A stretch of DNA of 64,000 nt from Halorubrum sp. CBA1229 (GTDB taxonomy: Archaea > Halobacteriota > Halobacteria > Halobacteriales > Haloferacaceae), in assembly GCF_003721435.2 (NCBI RefSeq), contig NZ_CP054585.1:1612001-1676000 (forward strand), given 5' to 3'. The position numbers were made by a program, and so were the translations under genes. The notes under the pieces were generated by a model. The model had not been told where the DNA came from, did no database searches, and saw nothing but the letters and a program-made list of their open reading frames with translations. This document shows, piece after piece, positions 8,659 through 17,893 of the stretch. Every line of letters begins with the position of its first letter. The stretch's first letter is position 1.

Positions 8659-9387
8659 ATGGAACTCGAACCAATCGACCCCGAAACGGCATTCGAGCTG
8701 TACATCGCGGAGAAAGAAACCTCGGTCGCGGACGCGACCGTCGCCTCTCACAAGTCACGCCTGAGCTTCCTACTCCGGTGGTGTGCGGAACGCGACATCG
8801 AGAACCTGAACGAGCTGACCGGCCGGCGGCTTCAGGAGTTCCAGCTCTGGCGGCGCAACGTCGGCGACCTCACGAAGGTGAGCGAGAAGACGCAGATGGA
8901 CACGCTACGCGTCTTCGTGAAGTGGCTGGAGTCAGTCGACGCCGTCGAGCAGGACCTCCACAAGAAGGTCCGCTCGCCCGATATCACACCCCGAGAGAAC
9001 AGTCGCGACGTGATGCTCGAGACCGAGGACGCCGAGACGATGCTTGCGTACCTCGAGCGATACGAGTACGCCTCGATCCACCACGTGACCGCGACGCTCC
9101 TGTGGCACACGATGCTTCGGATGGGTTCGGTGCGAGCGCTCGACGTCGACAACGGTCGAGGTGTTCCGATTCTTCAATTATTGGTGCTTGATCATTTCCT
9201 CCTACACGACGGGGCTACTTTCTGGGTTGACGCAAACGGGCTCGCGAGGCTGGAGGGCAACTGGATCTGCTCATACGGGAACCTGCCGGCGACGTTTGAG
9301 GACGTGTATGTGCTCAATCGCGACGAGAAGGGGTTCATCAACGCGGGAAGAGCGGGTCAGCGAAGGATGCGAAAGAGTGGCTCGTGA
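8659..9387 (+). pseudogene. Truncated tyrosine recombinase (integrase) with foreign tail
   Basis: Residues 1 to about 167 align without gaps to the intact integrase at 17894 (shared blocks EPIDPETA, LLRWC/FLRWC, EKTQMDT, VFVKWLES, KVRSP and WHTM). This covers the core-binding domain and the first catalytic Arg (LRMGSVRALDVD). After about nucleotide 9155 the similarity stops, and the frame continues with an unrelated sequence (VLDHFLLHDGATFWVDANG) that looks like part of another protein. The HxxR box and the nucleophilic Tyr are missing, so the protein cannot recombine DNA. It is the relic integrase of unit 3. The tail's origin is unknown. Confidence 0.85.
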
Positions 9388-9653
9388 ACGAAGCTAAACC
9401 GCTGTAGTGACTATCAATAAATTCCCGGTATCAAGCCAATAGCTCTGCGAATTACTGGGAGATATTAATCACACTTGTATGAGTGATATCTATTCTCTCC
9501 CTGTAATCATTCCTACATTTGCGATTTAGGCACCCTAGAGTAGAGAAATTAGTTGTATAGCAATAATAGAAAAACAACTAAATTAGTTCTAATCACGTAG
9601 TTACGTTTTGAAGACCATAAACTTCAAGAGGTATAGGTCTCAAAGGGTGGGAT
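9388..9653. other. AT-rich intergenic region with inverted repeat
   Basis: The base composition drops sharply compared with flanking DNA. TTAGTTGT (9549-9556) and ACAACTAA (9574-9581) form a hairpin or operator candidate upstream of the gene at 9654. No gene is seen. Confidence 0.4.
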
Positions 9654-10346
9654 ATGGAGCCCACAACCGCGCTGCTTCGAGAGACGTTCAGGCAGAAAGG
9701 TGTCTACAAGATGAACCTAGTTAACAAGAAGAACGAAGACTCTCTCGAGAAGATGACTCAGCACCTCTTCGATACGGGTGTTGCTACAATCTCGGACTGG
9801 GGAGCCCTGCGGAACGATGTGGCCTTGACAACGCTAGATTGGTCGGAGGCTGGGACCACGATCACCGAGGACAAGTTCGCTGAAATGTACCGGGACGAGA
9901 TTACCGGCGATGTAGATTGGGACGCTGTTCGTGACCAGACTCACAAACGGATGAACAAGGAAACAAAGGTGAAAGCCGGGAACGCGGCTCACTGTATCCG
10001 ACGATTCTTGTTCGAGGTCAATATCGGTGATATCCTGCTCCTCAATACGTCCGAAGGAACAGTCATCACAATTATTACGAGCCCACCGCACATGCTCGAA
10101 AAGGACGCACCGCATCGCGATATTGACTCAAACCACGTCTTCGGGCGAGAAGTGTCGTTCCAGCGGGATGAGGAGGGTGAGGTCGTCTCGTTCGACAGCA
10201 AGAATCTACCGAAGCCGATGACGCCCGATCGCCTAACAATTACTACACTCAAGCGGGACGGGAAGGCGCAGCTGCTTGCGGAGTCGAATGCGCTCCAAGC
10301 CCTCGCCTCGTTCAAGGCTGAGAGTGAACCAGCAGGCGCAGACTAG
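9654..10346 (+). CDS. Protein of unknown function, unit-3 cargo
   Basis: The 230-residue product is not recognised. The N terminus is helical and basic (RQKGVYKMNLVNKKNE). The middle (FLFEVNIGDILLLNTSEG) has the pattern of the small beta-barrel found near the N terminus of some restriction-type and Mrr-like proteins, where an aromatic residue precedes an IGD-hydrophobic stretch. That resemblance is weak. It lies in an AT-rich pocket between the broken integrase and the TFB gene, suggesting separate acquisition. No partner gene is adjacent on the same strand. A role in DNA or RNA modification sensing is speculation. Confidence 0.6.
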   Translation: MEPTTALLRETFRQKGVYKMNLVNKKNEDSLEKMTQHLFDTGVATISDWGALRNDVALTTLDWSEAGTTITEDKFAEMYRDEITGDVDWDAVRDQTHKRMNKETKVKAGNAAHCIRRFLFEVNIGDILLLNTSEGTVITIITSPPHMLEKDAPHRDIDSNHVFGREVSFQRDEEGEVVSFDSKNLPKPMTPDRLTITTLKRDGKAQLLAESNALQALASFKAESEPAGAD

Positions 10347-10619
10347 ACGCAGCTTCATTTCCTACTGGAGCGATAGCTCTGGATAGGAACACTGGATGTT
10401 TATGCGCAGCTCTGAGTGCGGGCACGCCCACACTTCTCGAGAGGTAGAACAAACACGGCAAGTCATGTACCCATTTTCCGGTTTCCGGCATAAATCACAG
10501 AGTATATGTCGAGGTCGTGGCTGCGCGCGCAGCGACCGCAGGGAGCGAGCACGGAGCGGAGGGTGGGGCGGTGGGGCGTCCACGGGTGGCGGCCGCCGAA
10601 AAAATGAGAGCCGCCCCGC

Positions 10620-11699
10620 TCACCGCCGGCTGTCGCGACCCGCCTCGAGTCCGACAGCCGGGTCATCGGTGCCGTGTGCGGCCTTGTAGGCGTCGACGAG
10701 CTCCCGACTGTACCGCCCGATCCGGTGCCGCGAGGTCGGCACAATCGGCTCGACCGCCGCAACCACCTGCGGCTGGGTGAGCTGCGAGCCGTCGAGGAGC
10801 CGGTCGGCCGCGTACAGCGCCGCGCCTGCGACCGTCGCCCGGGGCGTCCCCGGCCCAACCGGCACCCGGTCGGCGAGTGCCAGCAGGTGCTGGGCCAGCT
10901 GCCACGTCCGAACCGCACGGGCACCGGGAAGCGCACCGCCCTCAAGCCCCTCGAGCACCGTCACCACGGCGTCGGGCCGAGTGACGGGCACGTCGAGCGC
11001 GCATTCACACCGGAGCTTCCGGGCCGCCGCACACACCCGTTCGCGGGGTGCTTTGGCGTAGGTGGCGACCGCCTCATCGATCGCCTCACGGTCGAGGGCC
11101 GCGTCGCGCACGGCCAAGAGGACGGCGCCACCGGCGAGCGACTCCCAGGCCATCCGCCCGCCCGGCAGCCGCGCCTCCGAGCCCCGTCGGAGGTACCGGG
11201 CCGCCTGTTTGGTCACGTGGTCCGGGAGCCCCAGGTTGCCGCCGATCATCTCGACGTCACGCAGCCCTTCGTTGAGCCGCTTCGTTCGCTTGCGCTTTGC
11301 GCCGAACTGCATGCGCTTGTGCCACTTCCGCAACCGCTGGACCGTCTCCCACTGCTCGTTGCTCAGGGGATTGCCGTGTCCATCAGTGTTCCGTCCGATC
11401 TTCGTGTGGAGGCCCTTGTCCGTCCGCAGCGGGTCCACCGTCTCGATGCTCTGGTCGGCGTCTCCGACTAGGCCCAGGTCGTTCAGCGTCGGGCTCCGAT
11501 CGACCCACTCGTCGGCGACAACCAGCCCGCAGGCCGTACAGAACGATGTCTCGTCGTTGGTGATCACCTGACTCTCACACTCGGGACACACCGCCCGCGT
11601 CGAGGGCGCGTGTTCGACCGTGGGAGTGTGCCCGCGTTCAGCTGGTGATGGGAGCTGTGCGTCCGAAACCGTCTTTTCGCTCGCGTTCGTACGTGACAT
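10620..11699 (-). CDS. TFB-like transcription initiation factor (TFIIB family)
   Basis: The start at 11699 gives a 359-residue protein. Its N-terminal zinc ribbon (CPEC, 14 residues, CTACG) is followed by a B-finger/linker region and two cyclin-like repeats (roughly residues 160-250 and 260-345). This order defines archaeal TFB, which recruits RNA polymerase to TBP-bound promoters. It is more basic and more GC-rich than chromosomal TFBs usually are. It is divergent from the large ATPase gene, and TFB-like genes are common on haloarchaeal plasmids and integrated elements. It may redirect transcription toward element genes; that is inferred. Confidence 0.88.
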   Translation of the reverse strand: MSRTNASEKTVSDAQLPSPAERGHTPTVEHAPSTRAVCPECESQVITNDETSFCTACGLVVADEWVDRSPTLNDLGLVGDADQSIETVDPLRTDKGLHTKIGRNTDGHGNPLSNEQWETVQRLRKWHKRMQFGAKRKRTKRLNEGLRDVEMIGGNLGLPDHVTKQAARYLRRGSEARLPGGRMAWESLAGGAVLLAVRDAALDREAIDEAVATYAKAPRERVCAAARKLRCECALDVPVTRPDAVVTVLEGLEGGALPGARAVRTWQLAQHLLALADRVPVGPGTPRATVAGAALYAADRLLDGSQLTQPQVVAAVEPIVPTSRHRIGRYSRELVDAYKAAHGTDDPAVGLEAGRDSRR

Positions 11700-12265
11700 C
11701 GCGGTTCTCCGAAGGCGCTCGCGACAGCGCCCGACTCCCCGTGCTCTGACACGGGGATTTCGTCGACGGCACCGCCCGCCAGCGTCGGCTGCGCGCTCTC
11801 GCTCGCGCCTTCGCGAGCGCCCTCCGGGCGCGAGCGAGAGCGCGCCCGCACGGCGGCCCCACAGCCAGCCGCGCGCGGCGAGACCGCCCGGCGCGAGCGG
11901 CCAGCGGAGAAAGCGTGGGGGGTGAGCAGCCACGCCGCGCAACCCCCCGCGCTTTCCCGCTGGCGCCGAGACCATATTCACTTCAGCCCGGAACGCGGCC
12001 GAGCGGAGCGAGGCCGCGCCAGCCCGGAATGGTCGGTCGCGAGCGACGCGCCGGGCGGCAGCGGCGAGCGCGGCGCGCCGGCACACACACGCACCAGCCG
12101 CGAGCGACCACAAGCGCCACACCCCCGGCGGCTGCGCGGGGCCCCTCATCACAGCGCACGAGCCCACACCCGCCACAGCCCAACGGTGGGCCGCGTCCCA
12201 CACCCCACCCAGCAGCGTTTGATTCACAGCCAGATCGGCGGAACGTTAATGTGGGTCGTGGTACC
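11700..12265. other. GC-rich divergent control region
   Basis: This 566-base region separates the divergent TFB and ATPase genes. It is extremely GC-rich, of low complexity and rich in GCGAG/CTCGC words. A very strong hairpin lies at 11791-11845. An AT-richer segment near 12220-12265 probably contains the ATPase promoter. Long frames across it are composition artefacts. A replication or transfer origin is possible. Confidence 0.45.
11791..11845. repeat. 19-bp perfect inverted repeat
   Basis: GCGCGCTCTCGCTCGCGCC (11791-11809) is perfectly complementary to GGCGCGAGCGAGAGCGCGC (11827-11845) around a 17-base loop. It lies in the divergent control region of the element and could be an origin hairpin, a transfer nick region or a terminator. 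Confidence 0.8.
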
Positions 12266-15200
12266 ATGATACACAGTATGGGGCGCGCTGCCGATCCCCC
12301 ATCCGATGAGTCCCCGGAGCACAGCCACCTCCGCATTCGCCCGACCGACACCGAGCTGCCGCCGGCTGCCGTCGAGCAGGGGTTCTGTCGCCTCCATACG
12401 ATTGAGACCCCCACCGAGGGCTGGCGCGACCGGCTGTTCAGCACCGAACCGCCCACCATCGAGTTCCGGCTCCAGCGACCGGCAGGTGCCGACGCCGAGC
12501 TCAGCCTCTATGCCGGCATCGAGGACGCACCGCAGGCGGCGCTGAAAGAAGCGCTCCGCACTGCCTGCCCGAACGCCTACGAGCTCACGCCGGCGACACC
12601 TGACCCCGTCGCCCCGCTTGCCGACGACGTCGAAGATACGCCAGCTACGGACGACGACGACGGAGATACACCAGCCACGACCGACGACACTGAACATACG
12701 TCAGCCACGGACGGCGCCACCCCGGCGCCGCCGGGCGATGCCGCCGACCCCACAGCCACGGGCGACGAGCCGCCCGACCCACGAGCCCCAGCCGCCGACG
12801 CTGACACGCCACCCACGGACGACCCGGACGCACCACCCACCGACGATCCCACCCGTGCGGCCGTCAAGTGGATTGGCGAGGCCGAGCGGCGCGACGACTG
12901 GCAAACCCGGCTCACCCCGTTCGCTACGTTTCAGGAAGACGACGACGCCCAGCTACCGCTGGCGGTGCTCGCGGAGACGCTGGCCGACACGACCGCGGCC
13001 GTCACCGTCCAGATCGTCTGCCAGCGCTACGACGACTGGCGTAGCGAGGCGCACGACCGCCAGTTCCAGCTTGAGGAAGGGCGCGACACCATGGGCGCGC
13101 GGTTTATTGACTTCCTGCTCGGCGGGCCGGAGAGAACCAACTCCGACCAGGCGTCCACCACCGCCCGCGAGTGGGACAATCCGGCCGTCATCGGCCGGCA
13201 GGACGCGATCGCCGCCGCCGATCCGCAACACGCGTTTTGCGTGTCGGCCCGGTGTGTTATTGCTGGCCCCGACGCGAAGGGGTTGGCCCGCCGGCTCACC
13301 ACTGCCCTGGAGGCGCTCAGCGGCGACTACTACACGATCGATGGCTCCGTCCACACGGGAGACGCGGTCGAGCCGGTCTGTACAGCAATTCAGGAGCGCG
13401 CGGTCCACGAGCCCAGCTACGAAACAGCAAAGACGAAGCTGCCGTGGACCCGCAACCGAAGCCGCGCGCTCATCATGGACGCGGGGACGGTGCCCGCACT
13501 CTGTTTACTCGATGGGACGGCGCTCACCACGGGCGGCGACCGCGCCGTCGACCCGCCCGGCGCCGACCGGACGGCGCTGCCGCCGCCACCCGACGACCAG
13601 CTGGCCCGGTATCAACAGCCCGGGCTCACGCTGGGCCAGCCGCTTGATCAGGACGGCGAGCCCACCAGCGACACCGTGGCGGTGCCGCCGTCGCTCCAGC
13701 GGCTCCACGTCGCGTGGTTCGGGAAGACCGGCGCCGGCAAATCAACGAGTCTCCTCACCGGCATACTCGCCAATCAGGCCGCCACGGACGGCGCCGACAT
13801 CCTCATCACGCCGAAAGGCGACGCGACCGCCGAGGCGTATCTCCGCGCGCATTACGCCGAGACCGGGAGCCTCGAGGACGTCTACTATTTCGATTGTAGC
13901 GAGACGCTGCCGGCGCTGTCGTTTTTCGATATCCGGCCGCAGCTGGCCGCCGGGATCGATCGGGCGACCGCCGTCGAGGATCTCACCGACCACTACATCG
14001 AGATTCTCGAAGCCATCATGGGCCCCGAGCAGTTCCACCAAGCAGTCCGCTCGCCCGACATCATCCGCCAGCTGGTGAAAGCGCTCTTCGATCCGGTCCA
14101 CGGCGACGACGCGTTCACCCATCGGGCGCTCCAGCAGGCGGCCGCCCGCTTTCATGAGACGGGCGAGCCACCGCCGGTGGTCGACGATGAGCTTCAGTCG
14201 ATGTTGTACAACGTCGCCGCCAACAGCCAACAGACGTTTGACGAACTCCTTCAGGGGGTTCACAACCGCATCGAGAAGATCCCGCTCGACCAGCGGCTCG
14301 GCCAGCTGTTTAATCACGTCCCGGACGATGACGATCCCCACTTCGACCTGCGGGAGGTGATTGATGAGGACGCGGTCGTCATTATCGACACCGGCGACCT
14401 CCGGGCGGCCAGCCAGCAGGCGGTGGCCCGGACCGTCCTCTCGAAGCTGTGGACGGCGCTCCAGCGGCGCGCCCAGACGACGGAGCCGGCCGATCGGCCG
14501 GTGGTCAACCTGTATCTCGAGGAGGCGGCCCAGCTCGTCAGCTCCGGTGTTATCGATGACTTCCTCGCGCAGGTCCGGTCGTTCGGCTGTGGCGTGACGC
14601 TTGCCACGCAGTTCCCCGGCCAGCTGCGGGTCCGCGACGAGGCCGCGTACGTGGAGCTGCTCAACAACGTCTCGACGATCATCACGGGGAGCGTCCCCGT
14701 CGATGACGCACTCGCCACGCGGCTCGCCACCGCCGATCTGGAGCCGAGCGCCGTCGGCAACCGGCTGCGGTCGCTCCAGCGGGGCCACTGGCTGGCCCGG
14801 CTGCCCGCCCCCTTCAACACCCAGCCACCCCGGCCGTTCCTGCTCGCGAGCGCGCCGCTGCCGCCGGGCCATCCCGACGGCGACGGGTTCCGGCCGGCAC
14901 GGGAGGCCACCTTTACCACCCGCTCCGAGCAGTTGCGCGAGCGCACCCGCGAGCAGTACGGGCTCGACGTGACGGCCACGCAGGCGACAACTGGGTCGAC
15001 GACCGAGGCGGCCGAGCCAACGGATGCGGCCGCTGACGACGCGCCGACCCGCGTTGATTCGGCGCTGCCGTACACCGACCGGCTCCCCGAGCCCGTCGCG
15101 TACGACGGCGAGCGCCACGCGGTCATCTGTACGGGCTGTGACACCCGGTATGACCCGTCACCCGACGGCCTCCGCGCGGCGGTCGTCTGCTGTCATGATC

Positions 15201-16015
15201 CGGGCGCCGTTGATCGCGCCGCGTACCCGATCTGTGAGCTGCCGCTCAAGCTCACGTACACTGAACGCCAGGAGAGCGCGATCAGCGACGCCGGCCTGCG
15301 GTTCCTCCAAGCGGTGTACTCGGCGCATCAGGGCCAGTACGACCCCGAGTTGGAGTACGACATCACCCGCGACAGTATGCGCCGGCTTCAGGAGTACGTT
15401 GGCATCGACGCCGCCGAAGTTGATGAGCTCCGGGAGGCGGGGCTGGTCAGCCGGGACTGTCGGTACCCGCATACGCTGTATACCGTCACGCCGGAGGGGC
15501 GGGACGCAATCGGCGTGCGCCACCGGGAGGGCGTCGCGTACGGCGCCGGCGCCGGCGACCTCAGCGAATCCAGCCTTCATGTGGCGATGGTCGAGGTGGG
15601 CACACAGCTGCTCGAACACGAGTACGTCGCCGACCCTGAGTCGCCGGCCACCCGGGTTGAAGAGTACTATGAGGTGGCCGACGGGCGGCTTGATGCCGCG
15701 GCCGTCGATGAGGCCGGCGACGTCGTCGCCGCGCTCGAAGCCGAGCGGATCAACAACGACGCCGTAGAAGCGATCCCCGCCGATTACGACAAGCTCGCCG
15801 CCCAAGAGCCGGCGGCGGCCGTCTGGATCGTCAAAAACCGGGCGGCCGCCCACGAGGTGATTACGGCGCTCAACGACCCCGCGACGGGCTCGGCGCGCGT
15901 CGCAAAAACGTACGGCGAACAGACCCGACCCGACATGTTCACCATCGACCAGCCAGGGCTCACGGACGTTGTTACGTTTCAGGCCGCCCGGGATGCGTAT
16001 CTCGACCGGGCGTGA
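12266..16015 (+). CDS. Large DNA-translocase-type ATPase (VirD4/HerA-like) of an integrated element
   Basis: The 1249-residue product begins at ATG 12266; the frame upstream lies in low-complexity DNA. Residues 1-115 are unrecognised. About 115-200 is an acidic Thr/Asp/Pro-rich spacer. Walker A is GKTGAGKST near residue 487, and Walker B is NLYLEEAAQL near 747, followed by a sensor-like ATQFPGQ. This is the TraD/VirD4/HerA pattern of hexameric DNA pumps. Near 955, CTGC and VVCC may bind zinc. A winged-helix-like segment follows. The last 110 residues (GRLDAAAVDEAGDVVAALEA) resemble a PD-(D/E)XK-type core. Predicted role is moving or replicating element DNA. No relaxase or type IV channel gene is present. 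Confidence 0.82.
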   Translation: MIHSMGRAADPPSDESPEHSHLRIRPTDTELPPAAVEQGFCRLHTIETPTEGWRDRLFSTEPPTIEFRLQRPAGADAELSLYAGIEDAPQAALKEALRTACPNAYELTPATPDPVAPLADDVEDTPATDDDDGDTPATTDDTEHTSATDGATPAPPGDAADPTATGDEPPDPRAPAADADTPPTDDPDAPPTDDPTRAAVKWIGEAERRDDWQTRLTPFATFQEDDDAQLPLAVLAETLADTTAAVTVQIVCQRYDDWRSEAHDRQFQLEEGRDTMGARFIDFLLGGPERTNSDQASTTAREWDNPAVIGRQDAIAAADPQHAFCVSARCVIAGPDAKGLARRLTTALEALSGDYYTIDGSVHTGDAVEPVCTAIQERAVHEPSYETAKTKLPWTRNRSRALIMDAGTVPALCLLDGTALTTGGDRAVDPPGADRTALPPPPDDQLARYQQPGLTLGQPLDQDGEPTSDTVAVPPSLQRLHVAWFGKTGAGKSTSLLTGILANQAATDGADILITPKGDATAEAYLRAHYAETGSLEDVYYFDCSETLPALSFFDIRPQLAAGIDRATAVEDLTDHYIEILEAIMGPEQFHQAVRSPDIIRQLVKALFDPVHGDDAFTHRALQQAAARFHETGEPPPVVDDELQSMLYNVAANSQQTFDELLQGVHNRIEKIPLDQRLGQLFNHVPDDDDPHFDLREVIDEDAVVIIDTGDLRAASQQAVARTVLSKLWTALQRRAQTTEPADRPVVNLYLEEAAQLVSSGVIDDFLAQVRSFGCGVTLATQFPGQLRVRDEAAYVELLNNVSTIITGSVPVDDALATRLATADLEPSAVGNRLRSLQRGHWLARLPAPFNTQPPRPFLLASAPLPPGHPDGDGFRPAREATFTTRSEQLRERTREQYGLDVTATQATTGSTTEAAEPTDAAADDAPTRVDSALPYTDRLPEPVAYDGERHAVICTGCDTRYDPSPDGLRAAVVCCHDPGAVDRAAYPICELPLKLTYTERQESAISDAGLRFLQAVYSAHQGQYDPELEYDITRDSMRRLQEYVGIDAAEVDELREAGLVSRDCRYPHTLYTVTPEGRDAIGVRHREGVAYGAGAGDLSESSLHVAMVEVGTQLLEHEYVADPESPATRVEEYYEVADGRLDAAAVDEAGDVVAALEAERINNDAVEAIPADYDKLAAQEPAAAVWIVKNRAAAHEVITALNDPATGSARVAKTYGEQTRPDMFTIDQPGLTDVVTFQAARDAYLDRA

Positions 16016-16938
16016 TCGGGGGCAGCGAACGCGCCGTGGCGTGGTGGAACCACCTGGGGCACGGCCGGGCCCCCACAGACGCTGGCAGCACATGGTGGTC
16101 CAAGCTTAACCACCCCGCAGGTGGCCGCTGAGGGGAAAAGCGAGCGTAGCGGCCCACAAATCGAGGTGTTTCAGCCACTGTGCCGTCCGCAAGAACCCCG
16201 TCACGTACGGGTGAAAGCTACTCTCACCACCGCGAGTGACGCCACAGCCGCGTGGCTCGTGTGGTGAAGTGGTGCCCGGCGATCCAGACAGCAACAAACC
16301 GCCTGCCCGCAGCGGGATCAGATACAACTCGTGACAACGGTCGCCGCGCCACGACACGTCGGTATGCTAAATATCTCAGCAATACGATATCAAAGATCTG
16401 CCGTACCACCCCCGTGTTGTCGGGGGTGGTGCGACAGTTCGAATACGTTCTCACATAAATCTGAAATATATAGCGCCGCTGTCGCACACGGCGCCGATCG
16501 CGGCGGGGATCGAACACCCCCGGAAAGACGGCCGCGTTACGGCCCGTGTCACGCCGATTTCATCGATCAGGACGGAGGGCAGTCCACCTGAAACGAAGGT
16601 TATTACGGAGTATGCTGTCGGAGTTTTCACTCGTTTCGACTGTGGATCTTGCGGACGGCGCAGTCGCTGAAACACGACCGAGTACGGTGCGATAGCCCGA
16701 ATTCAAGGGTGGTCACCGGTGGGACATGGGCAACTCGTAGTGTCATAAAACACGACGGCTGCCCTGTGGTCAAAACACCCGCCGAATCCGCCTGACACTC
16801 CACAACAGAAGCGTCAAGAACCACCGGCTACGCCCGCAAAAAATATTGTTCTCCCGTGAGCAGCGCACACACACAGCCGCGACACCGCGTGAGCAATCGC
16901 CCACAACCAGCCAGCCACGCGCCAAACCCGACGTCCGC
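16016..16938. other. Long intergenic region, no convincing gene
   Basis: About 920 bases follow the ATPase gene. They contain one perfect hairpin (16405-16430). A segment at 16501-16525 resembles a tRNA T-arm but does not complete a tRNA. Short frames on both strands lack protein-like composition. Confidence 0.5.
16405..16430. terminator. Perfect 10-bp hairpin, terminator or structural element
   Basis: ACCACCCCCG (16405-16414) pairs with CGGGGGTGGT (16421-16430) over a 6-base loop. It lies 390 bases after the ATPase stop and has no T-run, so a protein-binding or origin role is as likely as termination. Confidence 0.4.
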
Positions 16939-17541
16939 ATGAATGGACTCCGTGTGACCGCCCCGATTCAGCAGATCGCCCACTGGATTACGACGGGCGA
17001 GATTGCGCCGCTGGTCGTGCTGTATGCCATGTTAACTGTTGGTGATCTACAGCTTCAGCGGGTGTTGCGGCGGCTCACCCATCGTGAGTGGGTACATGGG
17101 ATGCCGGTTGGCTACCGTGTCGGCCGGCTCCTGCGCGCGTACGCACCGTCACAGATGTTGCTCCGGTATGTGTCCGGCGTTGCGGTCACTGCGCCATACG
17201 CCGAGATAGAGCCGCCACAGAACCTGTGGGGGTATTTCTCGGTACAGACGGCCGCAATAGTTGGGGTGGCCACCGAAGAGGGTGTGTTCCGCGGGCTGGC
17301 GTATCTCGGCGCAGGTGTCATCGGGATTGATCCGCTGTGGCCGGTTGTCGCGGGCACCGTGGTGTGGGCGGCCCTCCACGGCATTGGCCGCGGAATTACG
17401 ATACTGGTGACCACCGGCTGGCTCTACGTGGCCTTATGGAGTGTCGGCCACTGGGAGATCGCAGTTGGCCTCCATCTCGCCACCAATCTCAGTGCCGTCA
17501 CCTATGGGTATCACGACTACTTTGGCCTCGGAGGAGAATGA
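16939..17541 (+). CDS. CPBP-family intramembrane metalloprotease (CAAX protease-like)
   Basis: The 200-residue product has several hydrophobic helices and the three motifs of the CPBP/Abi family: EEGVFRG (EExxxR type), a later helix with ALHGIGRG, and HLATNLSA (HxxxN type). The Glu and His residues coordinate the catalytic metal in this family. In bacteria such proteins process or protect against small peptides such as bacteriocins; haloarchaeal roles are mostly unknown. ATG at 16939 is chosen; an in-frame start at 16846 would add an unstructured leader. It is the last gene of unit 3, so immunity to a peptide toxin is one possible role. Confidence 0.85.
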   Translation: MNGLRVTAPIQQIAHWITTGEIAPLVVLYAMLTVGDLQLQRVLRRLTHREWVHGMPVGYRVGRLLRAYAPSQMLLRYVSGVAVTAPYAEIEPPQNLWGYFSVQTAAIVGVATEEGVFRGLAYLGAGVIGIDPLWPVVAGTVVWAALHGIGRGITILVTTGWLYVALWSVGHWEIAVGLHLATNLSAVTYGYHDYFGLGGE

Positions 17542-17893
17542 GCAGTGATGGGGCAACCGCTATCGTCATTGAATGGTCAGGCGTCTATGAATCGGTGGTG
17601 GCCGATGCGATCCAAGGAGCGCCCGAACTACACGTTGGGATTGTGCTTCAATAGCGGGCTCCGAGTACCCCATATGCTCTCAGGTCCGGCGATGGAGATC
17701 CACATATCGACACGGAAGAAGAACTCCCGCCACGTGGTTGGTAACGAGTTCAGAGCAGGTTGAACGGCAGAGAGTAAGCGGGCGCGACGGGCGCGCGTTC
17801 ACGCTAGGAACGAATCGTCCTTTCGGGCCTGTACTGCCCAAAATTGGGGACTTCAGATCGGGGTCGTAACTGCGACTCGCGCCACAAAGAGCG
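17542..17893. other. Junction of accessory units 3 and 4
   Basis: No gene is convincing here. The region holds the fourth att-like core (17780-17791). After it, GTTC and GAAC arms plus CCTTTC echo the unit-1 and unit-2 left ends. A 72-codon frame starting at 17545 has no clear coding character. Confidence 0.5.
17780..17791 (+). repeat. att-like core copy 4 (left end of the defence unit)
   Basis: GGGCGCGACGGG is identical to the tRNA-Arg segment. It lies 102 bases before the start of the intact integrase gene, the expected arrangement for an element that integrates at the tRNA. Confidence 0.75.

Noticed and set aside
16501-16525. tRNA-like T-arm sequence on the minus strand
   Set aside because: No acceptor, D or anticodon arms could be matched on either side, so no tRNA gene is called; a degenerate att fragment remains possible.
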